A program made the translations under genes and the position numbers. Of a DNA stretch of 24,374 nt, positions 7,727 to 15,783 are shown in pieces. This DNA is from JANQRV01 sp964533785 (GTDB taxonomy: Bacteria > Bacteroidota > Bacteroidia > Chitinophagales > Saprospiraceae). The number at the start of each line of letters is the position of its first letter. Position 1 is the stretch's first letter. Where the stretch lies: positions 1 to 24,374 of the forward strand of contig CAZHNG010000064.1 of assembly GCA_964533785.1 (NCBI GenBank). Reading direction: 5' to 3'. The notes beneath the pieces are model-generated. The model had not been told where the DNA came from. It did not search any database and saw only the letters and a program-made list of their open reading frames with translations.

Positions 7727-8914
7727 ATGATGCGGATTGATCGGTGCGGTTTCGTGGCCCTGGCCATCGCAGCGACGGTTGCCGCCACCGCGTCGGCGAC
7801 CGAGCTGCGCGGCACGGGTGATCTCGGTGTGGTGGTCGAGCGGGCGGATGGTGCGCTCCTGGTCGTCGATACGACCGAGCGGCGGACCCTCCGGCGGATC
7901 GAGGGGCTGGGCGATCTCAGCCATGCTTCGGTCGTCTTCTCCCGCGACGCCCGCTTCGCCTTCGTCTTCGGTCGCGATGGCGGGCTTTCCAAGGTCGATC
8001 TCCTGACCGGCGAGATCACGCATCGGGTCATCCAGGCGGGCAACAGCATCGGCGGGGCGATGTCCCAGGACGGGCGGGTGGTGGCGGTCGCGAACTACGA
8101 GCCTGGCGGGGTGCGGTTCTTCGCGACGAGCGACCTCGCCCCACTCGGCGAGATCGCCGCCACCCATGGTGCTGATGGCGCCCGCTCGAAGGTGGTGGGG
8201 CTCGAGGACCTGCCGGACAACCGCTTCGTCTTCAGCCTCTACGACGCGGATGCGATCTGGACGGCGAGCCTGGATGCACACGGGCCGGCCGTCACCGCGC
8301 GGTTCGAGGGCGTCGGCGCCCTGCCCTATGACGCTTTGGTCACGCCCGATGGTCGATACTACATCGCCGGGCTCTTCGGCGAGGACGGCATGGCGTTGCT
8401 CGACCTCTGGGATCCGACCGCCGCACCGGTCCGCATCCTCGACGGCTACGGCCGCGGCGAGGAACCACTGCCGGTCTACAAGATGCCGCATCTCAAAGGC
8501 TGGAGTGTGGCGGGTGACCTCGTTTTCCTGCCGGCGATCGGCCGGCACGAGCTGCTCGTGGTCGACAAGGCGAGTTGGCAGGAGGTCGACAGGGTTCCCG
8601 TGCACAGTCAGCCGGTGTTCGCCATCGCCAGGCCGGATGGCCGGCAGATCTGGGTCAATTTCGCCCATCCCGACAACAACGTGGTTCAGGTGGTGGACAT
8701 CCCCAGCCTGGAAGTGGTGGCCAATTTCGACCTCGGCCCGGGCGTGCTGCACATGGAGTTCACGCCCAAGGGCGAGGAGGTGTGGATCTCAGTGCGCGAT
8801 GCCGATCGGATCGACATCATCGACACGGGCAGTCTCGAGCGCATCGCCTCGCTCGAGGCCGAGAAGCCGAGCGGCATCTTCTTTACCGCCCGCGCGCACC
8901 GGATGGGGTATTGA
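7727..8914 (+). CDS. nirF: NirF, heme d1 biosynthesis protein
   Basis: 395 residues with an N-terminal signal peptide (ATASAT) and a beta-propeller like the d1 domain of NirS, for example NFAHPDNNVVQVVD and LHMEFTPKGEEVWISVRDADRIDIID. NirF is essential for d1 heme formation and binds d1 or a late precursor in the periplasm. No lipobox Cys is visible, so it appears soluble rather than lipid-anchored. Two neighbouring ATGs (7727, 7730) are possible starts; neither has a strong ribosome site, and coupling to nirC is likely. A 12-bp direct repeat spans the junction with nirC. It ends 2 bp before nirD. Confidence 0.93.
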   Translation: MMRIDRCGFVALAIAATVAATASATELRGTGDLGVVVERADGALLVVDTTERRTLRRIEGLGDLSHASVVFSRDARFAFVFGRDGGLSKVDLLTGEITHRVIQAGNSIGGAMSQDGRVVAVANYEPGGVRFFATSDLAPLGEIAATHGADGARSKVVGLEDLPDNRFVFSLYDADAIWTASLDAHGPAVTARFEGVGALPYDALVTPDGRYYIAGLFGEDGMALLDLWDPTAAPVRILDGYGRGEEPLPVYKMPHLKGWSVAGDLVFLPAIGRHELLVVDKASWQEVDRVPVHSQPVFAIARPDGRQIWVNFAHPDNNVVQVVDIPSLEVVANFDLGPGVLHMEFTPKGEEVWISVRDADRIDIIDTGSLERIASLEAEKPSGIFFTARAHRMGY

Positions 8915-8916
8915 GC

Positions 8917-9390
8917 ATGCAAGGCGTCGCCCCTGCCAGGCTCGACGAGATGGACCGGCGGCTGATCGAGGCCTTCCAGCGCGACTTGCCGCTTTGCCCC
9001 GAGCCTTATACCGCGATGGCCGAGACGCTCGGCACCACCGAGGCCGACCTGCTGGAGCGCTTGGCACGGCTCGAGGCCGAGGGTGTGGTGAGCCGGGTGG
9101 GTGCCGTGGTCGCCCCGCACCGCACCGGTTGGAGCACGCTCGCCGCCATGGCGGTGGCGGAAGGCGATCTGGACGCGGTGGCAGCCCGGGTCAGCGCCTG
9201 CCCCGAGGTCAACCACAACTACGCGCGGCAGCACCGGCTCAATCTCTGGTTCGTGGTGACTGCCGCCAGCCGGGAACGCGTCGATTCGGTGCTCGCGGAC
9301 ATCGAGGCCGAGACGGGGATCGAGGTGCTAAATCTGCCGCTCGAGCGCGCCTACGGCATCGATCTCGGGTTCAAGCCGTCATGGAGCTGA
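8917..9390 (+). CDS. nirD: NirD-type siroheme decarboxylase subunit
   Basis: 157 residues of the AsnC/Lrp-like fold: an N-terminal winged-helix part (MDRRLIEAFQRDLPL, about 12-26; LERLARLEAEGVVSRVGAVV, about 46-65), then a ferredoxin-like half with HNYARQHRLNLWFVV (100-114). NirD, L, G and H together decarboxylate siroheme to 12,18-didecarboxysiroheme; despite the fold they are enzymes, not regulators. This copy and nirG share the HNYxRxHxLNxWFVV motif. It begins 2 bp after nirF and overlaps nirL by 10 bp. The D/G/L/H names are assigned by order and motif class. Confidence 0.88.
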   Translation: MQGVAPARLDEMDRRLIEAFQRDLPLCPEPYTAMAETLGTTEADLLERLARLEAEGVVSRVGAVVAPHRTGWSTLAAMAVAEGDLDAVAARVSACPEVNHNYARQHRLNLWFVVTAASRERVDSVLADIEAETGIEVLNLPLERAYGIDLGFKPSWS

Positions 9391-9881
9391 GCCCCACCGA
9401 TCGCCGTCTCCTGGCCGCCCTCGAGGGCGGGCTGCCGCTGGTCAGTCACCCTTATGCGGTGCTGGCCGAGCGGATCGGCCTGCACGAGGCCCTGGTGATC
9501 GAGCGGCTTCGAGTACTGCTCGAGGCTGGCGTGATCAAGCGCCTCGGCCTCGTCGTCCGGCATCACGAGATCGGCTACCGGGCCAATGCGATGACTGTCT
9601 GGGACGTGCCGGATCTTGATGTCGACTCGGTCGGCAGCGCACTCGCCGCCTCGCCCGATGTCACCCTCTGCTACCGCCGGCCGCGCCGGCTGCCGGCCTG
9701 GCCCTACAACCTCTTCGCCATGGTCCACGGCCGCGAGCGGGTGGCGGTGCTGGCGCGGATCGCGGCACTTCGGGCGGAACATGGGCTCGAGGCTGTGCCG
9801 CATGCGATGCTGTTCAGCACGAAGCGCTTCAAGCAGCAGGGTGCCCGTTACTTCGCGGCGGCGGCGGAGGCTGGCCGGTGA
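9381..9881 (+). CDS. nirL: NirL-type siroheme decarboxylase subunit
   Basis: 166 residues, same fold as the preceding gene but of the other motif class: HHEIGYRANAMTVWDV (61-76) and CYRRPRRLPAWPYNLFAMVH (97-116), both shared with nirH. In Paracoccus the D and L parts are fused; here they are separate genes overlapping by 10 bp, as in Pseudomonas. It is expected to pair with the D-type subunit as a heterodimer acting on siroheme in the cytoplasm. The C-terminal FSTKRFKQQGARYF is also typical of the L/H class. The stop overlaps the nirG start (TGATG). Confidence 0.88.
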   Translation: MELSPTDRRLLAALEGGLPLVSHPYAVLAERIGLHEALVIERLRVLLEAGVIKRLGLVVRHHEIGYRANAMTVWDVPDLDVDSVGSALAASPDVTLCYRRPRRLPAWPYNLFAMVHGRERVAVLARIAALRAEHGLEAVPHAMLFSTKRFKQQGARYFAAAAEAGR

Positions 9882-10324
9882 TGGATGCCGTCGATCGCCA
9901 GATCATCGCCAGCCTGCAGGGCGGTTTTCCGCTCGGCCACCGGCCCTATGCCGAGGCGGCGTTCGGGCTCGGCATCACCGAGGCCGAGCTGATCGACCGG
10001 ATCGGCCAGCTGCTGGAGACCGGCGTGCTGAGCCGCTTCGGCCCGCTCTTCAATGTGGAGGCCATGGGCGGCAGTTATGTCCTGGCGGCGATGGCGGTGC
10101 CCGAGGACGTGTTCGAGGCGGTTACGGCCAAGGTCAACGCGCATGTCGAGGTCGCGCATAATTACGAGCGCGAGCATCTCTTGAACATGTGGTTCGTGGT
10201 TGCAGCAGAAACAGCGCAACGGGCTTCGGAGGTCATCGACGCGATCGGGCACGAGACCGGGCTCGACGTCTACGCCATGCCCAAGCTCGACGAGTATTTC
10301 GTCGAGCTGAAGCTGGTGCCATGA
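9881..10324 (+). CDS. nirG: NirG-type siroheme decarboxylase subunit
   Basis: 147 residues. N-terminal winged-helix region (MDAVDRQIIASLQGGFPLG), then HNYEREHLLNMWFVV (93-107), the D/G-class motif. ATG 9881 overlaps the nirL stop by one base; a GTG at 9878 would give GTGA coupling instead. It is co-expressed with the other three decarboxylase proteins. Why four related proteins are needed is not evident from sequence, but two D/G-type plus two L/H-type genes fit two heterodimers or one larger complex. Confidence 0.88.
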   Translation: MDAVDRQIIASLQGGFPLGHRPYAEAAFGLGITEAELIDRIGQLLETGVLSRFGPLFNVEAMGGSYVLAAMAVPEDVFEAVTAKVNAHVEVAHNYEREHLLNMWFVVAAETAQRASEVIDAIGHETGLDVYAMPKLDEYFVELKLVP

Positions 10325-10800
10325 GCGGGGTCGCGCTCGAGCGCCGGCTGGTCGAGGTCCTGGAGGCCGGATTGCCGCTCGTCTCCTACCCCTACGCCCA
10401 CGTCGCGGCCGAGCTCGGCATCGACGAGCGCCAGGTGATCACTACCCTGGAAGCAATGCTGGCGCGCAGCGCCATCCGCCGGATCGGCGCGGTGCCCAAC
10501 CATTACGCGCTCGGCTACCGCGCCAACGGCATGGCGGTCTTCGACGTCGACGACGAGCGCATCGGCGAACTCGGCCCAGAGATCGGCGCCTTCGAGTTCG
10601 TCAGCCACTGCTACCGCCGGCCGCGGCATCCGCCACTCTGGCCCTACAACCTCTTCGCCATGGTCCACGCCAAGAGCCGGGATGCCGTCGAGGCCAAGGT
10701 CCGCCGGATTCGTCAGCGCCTCGGCAGCACCTGTAACGGCTCGACCATCCTCTACAGCCGCCGCATCCTCAAGAAAACCGGGCTCAGGCTCAAACGGTAA
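10321..10800 (+). CDS. nirH: NirH-type siroheme decarboxylase subunit
   Basis: 159 residues; ATGA overlap with nirG. It carries NHYALGYRANGMAVFDV (60-76) and CYRRPRHPPLWPYNLFAMVH (97-116), nearly the same as in nirL, so it is the second L/H-class protein. The C-terminus ILYSRRILKKTGLRL is basic, as in the L protein. Last of the four decarboxylase genes, 13 bp before nirJ. Confidence 0.88.
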   Translation: MSGVALERRLVEVLEAGLPLVSYPYAHVAAELGIDERQVITTLEAMLARSAIRRIGAVPNHYALGYRANGMAVFDVDDERIGELGPEIGAFEFVSHCYRRPRHPPLWPYNLFAMVHAKSRDAVEAKVRRIRQRLGSTCNGSTILYSRRILKKTGLRLKR

Positions 10801-10813
10801 CGGGAGAGAAACG

Positions 10814-11998
10814 ATGTTCCGGATCACCAACTTCATGCGCGAGCTCGTCTGGCCGAGCCGGATTGGACCACAGCGCCGCCCGCCGGGGCCGGTGGTCATC
10901 TGGAACCTGACCCGCCGCTGCAACCTGCGCTGCCGCTTTTGCTATTCCGGCTCGGCGGACGTGACTTACGCCGGCGAGCTCTCGACCGCGGAGGTCGTCG
11001 AGGTGATGAAGGACCTCAGGGCCTTTCGTGTGCCGGCCTTGATCCTCTCGGGCGGCGAGCCGCTGCTCCGGCCCGACATCTTCGAGATCTCCGAGGAGGC
11101 GAAGAATCTCGGCTTCTACGTCGCCCTTTCGACCAACGGCACGCAGATCGACGAGACCAATATCGGCCGGATCGCCGCTCTCGACTACGACTATGTCGGC
11201 ATCAGCCTCGATGGGACGGAGCGCACTCACGACCACCTGAGGGGCGAACGCGGCGCCTTCGCGGCGGCGATGCGCGGGGTCGAGCACTGCCAGCGCGTCG
11301 GCATCAAGGTGGGCTTGCGCTTCACGCTCACCCAGGAGAACGCGGCCGAGCTCAAGACGATTCTCGACCTCATCGACGCCCGCGGCATCGACAAGTTCTA
11401 TCTCTCCCACCTCAACTACGGCGGCCGCGGCTACAAGGTCCGGGGCGAGGACGCGCTCGATGCAATGACCCGGCAGGCCATGGAGCTGCTGTTCGAGACC
11501 TGCCTCGGCCACGTGCATCAGGGCCGCAACACCGAGTTCGTCACCGGCAACAACGACGCGGACGGCGTTTATTTGTTGCACTGGGTCCGCCGCAACTTTC
11601 CGGCCCGGGCCGACCACATCCAGACGCTGCTAGAGCGCTGGGGCGGCAACGCGTCCGGCGTCAACGTCGCCAATATCGACAATCGCGGCTTCGTCCACCC
11701 CGACACCTACTGGTGGCACCACAACCTCGGCAATGTCCGCGAGCGGCCGTTCAGCGAGATCTGGACCGACACTACGAGCGATCCGGTCTTCGCCGGGCTG
11801 AAGGAGCGGCCGCGGCCGGTGACCGGACGGTGCGGGGCCTGCAAATACCTCAACATCTGCAACGGCAACACCCGCGTCCGGGCCGCCCGCACCCTGGGTG
11901 ATCCATGGGCCGCCGATCCCGGCTGCTACCTGACCGACGAGGAGATCGGCCTCGGCCGGACCGTTGCCCGCGCCGAGTCTGCCCATGCGGCGGAGTAG
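10814..11998 (+). CDS. nirJ: NirJ, radical SAM enzyme of heme d1 synthesis
   Basis: 394 residues. The radical SAM cluster motif is CNLRCRFCY (Cys36, Cys40, Cys43), followed by LSGGEPLLRPD (the GGE SAM-binding motif) and STNGTQID. The C-terminal SPASM-like part has Cys340, Cys343, Cys349 and Cys371 (CGACKYLNIC…GC), which would bind a second iron-sulfur cluster. NirJ removes the two propionate side chains from didecarboxysiroheme on the way to d1. It acts in the cytoplasm after NirDLGH. Ribosome site GGGAG 7 nt before ATG 10814. The 3' end overlaps nirN by 14 bp. Confidence 0.95.
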   Translation: MFRITNFMRELVWPSRIGPQRRPPGPVVIWNLTRRCNLRCRFCYSGSADVTYAGELSTAEVVEVMKDLRAFRVPALILSGGEPLLRPDIFEISEEAKNLGFYVALSTNGTQIDETNIGRIAALDYDYVGISLDGTERTHDHLRGERGAFAAAMRGVEHCQRVGIKVGLRFTLTQENAAELKTILDLIDARGIDKFYLSHLNYGGRGYKVRGEDALDAMTRQAMELLFETCLGHVHQGRNTEFVTGNNDADGVYLLHWVRRNFPARADHIQTLLERWGGNASGVNVANIDNRGFVHPDTYWWHHNLGNVRERPFSEIWTDTTSDPVFAGLKERPRPVTGRCGACKYLNICNGNTRVRAARTLGDPWAADPGCYLTDEEIGLGRTVARAESAHAAE

Positions 11999-13535
11999 CG
12001 TTCCGGCCGCTCTGATCCTGGTCCTGACGGCCACGGCGACCTCGGCTCTGGCCACCGGCATCGACGCGGACGGGCTCTATCTCGAGCATTGCGCCGTCTG
12101 CCACGGCGCCGAGCGGCTGGGCGGCACTGGCCCGGCACTATTGCCCGACAACCTCGGCCGGTTGCGCCCGGTCAAGGCCGTGACGACCATCACCCGTGGC
12201 CTGCCGCAGACCCAGATGCCGGGCTTCGCCGAGACCCTGGGCGAGGCCGAGATCGCGGCATTGGTCGAGCTCATCTACACAGCCCCCGCCGAGACGCCGG
12301 TCTGGGGCATGGCGGAAATCCTGGCGTCGCACGAGCTCACCGGCATCGAGCCGGCAGCAGCACCGATCCACGACGCCGATCCCATGAATCTCTTCGTCGT
12401 GGTCGAGACCGGTGACCACCACATCACCATCCTCGACGGCGACAGTTTCGCGCCACTGCGCCGGCTGCCCACGGCTTATGCGCTGCACGGCGGGCCGAAA
12501 TTCAGCCCCGACGGGCGGTTCGTCTACCACGGCAGTCGCGACGGCTGGGTCGAGAAGGTCGACCTCTGGGGGCTGGCAACGCTGGGCCGGGTCCGGGCCG
12601 GGATCAATACCCGCAACATCGCGCTGAGCCACGACGGCCGCTTCGTCATGGTCGGCAACTACCTGCCGCCGAGCCTCGTGGTGCTCGATGCGGCGGATCT
12701 CTCCCCGGTCGAGGTCATCCCGGTCGCCGACATCCGGGGCACGGCCTCCCGGGTGAGCGCCGTCTACGCCGCCCCGCCGCGGCAGAGCTTCATCGTGGCC
12801 TTGAAGGACGTCAACGAGATCTGGGAGATCCCGGTCGGGCCCGAGGCGGTCAAGGTGACCGGGCTGGCACACTCGAGCGAGACCGGTGTCGAGGAGGTGG
12901 TGGCGGCCAGCGACCCCTTCCCGATCCGCCGCATTCTTCTGGACGAGCCGGTGGAGGATTTCTTCTTCACGCCCGACTACCGGGTGCTGATGGGCTCGGC
13001 CCGCGATGGCAGCCATGCGGTCGTCGTGCAGCTCGATGTCGGGCGCAAGATCGCCGAGCTATCGCTGCCGGGCATGCCGCATTTGGGCTCGGCGGCAGCG
13101 TTCGACTGGCAGGGGCGGCGGGTGATGGCGACCCCGCACCTGCGCGACGCGGCCTTGAGCGTCATCGATATCGACAACTTCGAGGTGGTGAAGACCATCG
13201 AGACCCTCGGCCCCGGCTTCTTTCTCAGAACCCACGACGCCACCCCCTATGCCTGGGTCGACGTGTTTTTCGGACCGAACGCCGATGCGGTGCAGGTGCT
13301 CGATACCCGCACGCTCGAGCTGGTCCAAACCATCCGCCCGAGCCCCGGCATCACTGCCGGCCACGTCGCTTTTACCAAGGACGGCAGCCATGCCTTGGTG
13401 AGCGTCTGGGACGACGCGAAGGGAGCACTGGTGATCTACGACGCACAAAACCTCGAGGAGGTAAAGCGGCTGCCTATGCGCCGGCCCGTCGGCAAATACA
13501 ATGTCGGCAACCGCCTGGCCGCCGCCGATGACTGA
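11985..13535 (+). CDS. nirN: NirN, NirS-like d1 maturation cytochrome
   Basis: 516 residues: signal peptide (about 1-23, SALATG), c-heme motif CAVCH (36-40) and a d1-type propeller. It resembles a shortened NirS: TAYALHGG sits where NirS has GYAVHISR, WGMAEILASHELTG matches WGMATMREHWKLIV, and the C-terminus RRPVGKYNVGN echoes TPTGKFNVYN. NirN is periplasmic and catalyses the last d1 step, oxidising one propionate to the acrylate side chain, then handing d1 to NirS. The start ATG lies within the end of nirJ. It lacks the full NirS active-site context (no ASHHRPEF-like motif), so it is not a second nitrite reductase. Confidence 0.93.
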   Translation: MRRSSVPAALILVLTATATSALATGIDADGLYLEHCAVCHGAERLGGTGPALLPDNLGRLRPVKAVTTITRGLPQTQMPGFAETLGEAEIAALVELIYTAPAETPVWGMAEILASHELTGIEPAAAPIHDADPMNLFVVVETGDHHITILDGDSFAPLRRLPTAYALHGGPKFSPDGRFVYHGSRDGWVEKVDLWGLATLGRVRAGINTRNIALSHDGRFVMVGNYLPPSLVVLDAADLSPVEVIPVADIRGTASRVSAVYAAPPRQSFIVALKDVNEIWEIPVGPEAVKVTGLAHSSETGVEEVVAASDPFPIRRILLDEPVEDFFFTPDYRVLMGSARDGSHAVVVQLDVGRKIAELSLPGMPHLGSAAAFDWQGRRVMATPHLRDAALSVIDIDNFEVVKTIETLGPGFFLRTHDATPYAWVDVFFGPNADAVQVLDTRTLELVQTIRPSPGITAGHVAFTKDGSHALVSVWDDAKGALVIYDAQNLEEVKRLPMRRPVGKYNVGNRLAAADD

Positions 13536-14220
13536 GCCATCGACGCTGCTCCTCTGCGCGCACGGGGCGCGCGGTGCGGCGGGTGCGGCCGCCCGGCATG
13601 CCCGGGCGATCGGCCGGCGCGGGTTGTTCCGGACGGTCGAGGCCTGCGCGCTATACGGCCAGCCCAGGCTGGAGGCGGTGCTCGGCGGCATTGACGAGGG
13701 GCCGGTCACGGTTTTGCCGTTCATGATGGCCGAGGGCTACACACTGGAGAAGCTGGCGGGGCGCCTCAAGTCCTGCCGACCCGACGCGCGACTCTTGCCG
13801 GCGTTGGGCGGGCGGGCGGCGATGGCCGATCTCCTGGTCGAGCGCGTACGCAAAGGGCTTCGGGCGCACGCCCGAACGCTGGCGGAGACGGCACTCCTTC
13901 TGGTCGGGCACGGCACCATGCGGCACCGGTCATCGGCCGAAACGGCACTCCGGCACGCGGCCGTGATCCGGGACCGGGGTCTCTTCGCCGAGGTGGCCGT
14001 GGCCTTTCTCGACGAGCCACCGCTTGTCGCCGAGGCCGTGGCCGGGCTAGTGGCCCCGTTTATCGCGGCTGTCGGATTCCTCACCGACGCCGGCACGCAC
14101 GGCGCCGGCGACGTCGCCCGGCTCCTGGCCGAGACCGGCCGCAACGGTGTCTACTTCGGCCCCATCGGGCCGGACCCGGCCGTGGTGCCGCTGATCCTGG
14201 AGCAATTAGGTACTCAGTAG
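13528..14220 (+). CDS. CbiX/SirB-type sirohydrochlorin chelatase
   Basis: 230 residues with two tandem halves of the class II chelatase fold: LLLCAHGARG (His12) and LLLVGHGTMRH (His128), the metal-binding histidine region repeated as in long CbiX proteins. These insert Co2+, Ni2+ or Fe2+ into sirohydrochlorin. The start overlaps the nirN stop by 8 bp, so the gene is the last of the nir operon. Because NirE gives precorrin-2 and NirDLGH act on siroheme, an iron chelatase is the step otherwise missing here; this gene is the obvious candidate (inference). Its metal preference cannot be read from sequence. The 3' end overlaps a convergent gene by 7 bp. Confidence 0.82.
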   Translation: MTEPSTLLLCAHGARGAAGAAARHARAIGRRGLFRTVEACALYGQPRLEAVLGGIDEGPVTVLPFMMAEGYTLEKLAGRLKSCRPDARLLPALGGRAAMADLLVERVRKGLRAHARTLAETALLLVGHGTMRHRSSAETALRHAAVIRDRGLFAEVAVAFLDEPPLVAEAVAGLVAPFIAAVGFLTDAGTHGAGDVARLLAETGRNGVYFGPIGPDPAVVPLILEQLGTQ

Positions 14221-15233
14221 AGGCGGCGGTCGCGCTCGCGCCAGCGTTCGGCCGCAAGGTCGAGGGCGGCCTCGGGGCTCGCGGCCTTGCCGGCGATGGC
14301 GAGGGCTACGGCCGCCGTGCCGATGATCGCGGCCTGGGGGCCGGGCGCCGTGCGCTCGCCACGCCACAAGGCACGGATGCGCCGAGGCTCGAGCGGCTCG
14401 TCGCGCCACTCGGGGTCGTCCTCCGCGAGGAGTGTTGGCCAGGTGACGCGGTCGACGATGCCGCCGACGAGCATGGTAACGAGAGTGGGCTTCCTCGGAT
14501 TGACCTGGGCCTCACCGCCACCACCCTTGAAGATGGCGGCGCGCGGCTGACCCAGATGGCGGGCGGCCCCGGCATGGAGGTCGGCGTAGTTGGGGTGGAA
14601 CACACCCTGAATCTGGCAGGGAGCCGCTGCCGGGTTGAACTCGCGGGCATAGGTGTTGGCGGCCGAGCGCAGGCCGAGCAGCGGGCGAAGGGCGAAGAGC
14701 CCGTGGAGTGCGGGGCAGACGGCCTTGAGCGGCAGATAGGCGAAGTTCGTCGCATCGAGCTGGCGCGCCGCTTCGTCGCTGCAGGAGGCGATCGGGACGC
14801 CCACGGCCGCGAGGCAGATCCTCGTGGTGGCCGGCCCCTCCCCTTCGATGCCGTGCATCAGCACCCGCACGCCCGAACCGGCGACCAGGAGGGCGGCGAG
14901 CAGGCAATAGGGCAGCTGCTTGTGCCGGTCGGCGTAGGACGGCCAGTCCAGCGCCACCGGCGGCAGGCTGCCGGGCAGCATGGCATCGCGGGCGGCAAGG
15001 GCAAAGCCCGCGAGTTCCTCGGGCGTTTCCTTGCGGTAGCGAAGCACGGCGAGGAAGGCGCCCTGCTGCACGGGCTCGACCGCACCGTCGAGGATCATCC
15101 CCATGGCGGTCCGGGCCTCATCCAGGCCGAGGCTGCGGCCGAGCTTCTCGCCCTTGGCGACGGCCCGGACATAGGGTGCAAACGAGTGCTCGGACGGCGC
15201 GGCGGCCGTGGTCGCGGCGAGTGCGGTCGCCAT
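14214..15233 (-). CDS. TrpD2/YbiB-like phosphoribosyltransferase-fold protein
   Basis: 339 residues resembling anthranilate phosphoribosyltransferase (TrpD) relatives of the glycosyltransferase family 3 type: an N-terminal helical domain (LGRSLGLDEARTAMGMILDG…QGAFLAVLRYRKETPEELAGF, about 32-77) and a C-terminal domain. VLMHGIEGEG (about 124-133) stands where TrpD has its KHGNR-type glycine loop, so anthranilate use is doubtful. Such TrpD2 or YbiB proteins are reported to bind nucleic acid or have unknown function. It starts 5 bp after the cytochrome c gene and should be expressed with it from an NNR box, which makes a role under denitrifying conditions likely but unknown. No trp genes are nearby. 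Confidence 0.72.
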   Translation of the reverse strand: MATALAATTAAAPSEHSFAPYVRAVAKGEKLGRSLGLDEARTAMGMILDGAVEPVQQGAFLAVLRYRKETPEELAGFALAARDAMLPGSLPPVALDWPSYADRHKQLPYCLLAALLVAGSGVRVLMHGIEGEGPATTRICLAAVGVPIASCSDEAARQLDATNFAYLPLKAVCPALHGLFALRPLLGLRSAANTYAREFNPAAAPCQIQGVFHPNYADLHAGAARHLGQPRAAIFKGGGGEAQVNPRKPTLVTMLVGGIVDRVTWPTLLAEDDPEWRDEPLEPRRIRALWRGERTAPGPQAAIIGTAAVALAIAGKAASPEAALDLAAERWRERDRRLY

Positions 15234-15238
15234 GCTGG

Positions 15239-15646
15239 TCAGCCGCCCACTTCCTGTTCAAGATAGGCGATGATGTCCTCGCGCATCTGCGCGTCGGGGT
15301 AGCGGTTGGGCATCCGGGTCTGGACGCGATCCTTGCCGGTGGCAGCCTTCAGGAACTCGGGCGGGTTCTCGAGATAGTTGAAGATGGTCTCGGCATCCCA
15401 GACCACCCCGGCCTCGCCGGCGGCAACGACGTCCGGGGAATAGCGGAAACCGTCCGCCGTGCCGGCGGTGCGGCCGAAGATGCCCTGGAGGCTGGGGCCG
15501 ACGCGATGGGCGCCGTCGAGGGTGTGGCAGGCAGCACACTGGCGAAAGGCGCGCTCACCGGCGGCGGGATCGCCCTCGGCCATGGCCTCGACAGCGAAGA
15601 ACGGCGTGCAACCGAGGGCCATGGCACCCAGGATGTGACGGTTCAT
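15239..15646 (-). CDS. Small class I c-type cytochrome (cytochrome c2/c550-like)
   Basis: 135 residues: signal peptide (1-23, cleavage after AMA), heme motif CAACH (37-41), typical GPSLQGIFGRTAGTADGFRYS (50-70), and Met112 in RMPNRYP as the likely distal ligand. This looks like a soluble periplasmic electron carrier of the c2/c550 kind. With an NNR-type box upstream and its position between nir and nor genes, it is a good candidate donor to NirS and/or NorC (inference). A very strong ribosome site (AGGAGGGAG) precedes ATG 15646. It forms an apparent operon with the TrpD2-like gene 5 bp downstream. Confidence 0.9.
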   Translation of the reverse strand: MNRHILGAMALGCTPFFAVEAMAEGDPAAGERAFRQCAACHTLDGAHRVGPSLQGIFGRTAGTADGFRYSPDVVAAGEAGVVWDAETIFNYLENPPEFLKAATGKDRVQTRMPNRYPDAQMREDIIAYLEQEVGG

Positions 15647-15716
15647 GATCGGCTCCCTCCTGATCGGTCGTTTTGAACTCGTCCGGGAGAGTGCCACGGT
15701 TGCCGGGGGGACGGCC

Positions 15717-15730
15717 TTGACCGGGGTCAA
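15717..15730 (-). promoter_or_regulatory. NNR/DNR-type box upstream of the cytochrome c gene
   Basis: Perfect TTGAC-CGGG-GTCAA, centred 77 bp before the cytochrome c ATG. At 41.5 bp downstream, transcription would start near 15682; the -10 region there (CACTCT) is poor, so the start is less certain than for nirS. It lies entirely between the two coding regions. Confidence 0.75.
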
Positions 15731-15783
15731 GCGTCCGAGGGTCGCGCGGGCAAACGGCCGCCAGCGTCGGTGCACCGTCCGCG

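Noticed and set aside
11985..13535. A second nitrite reductase
   Set aside because: It is shorter than NirS and lacks the ASHHRPEF-type active-site histidine motif; it fits NirN.
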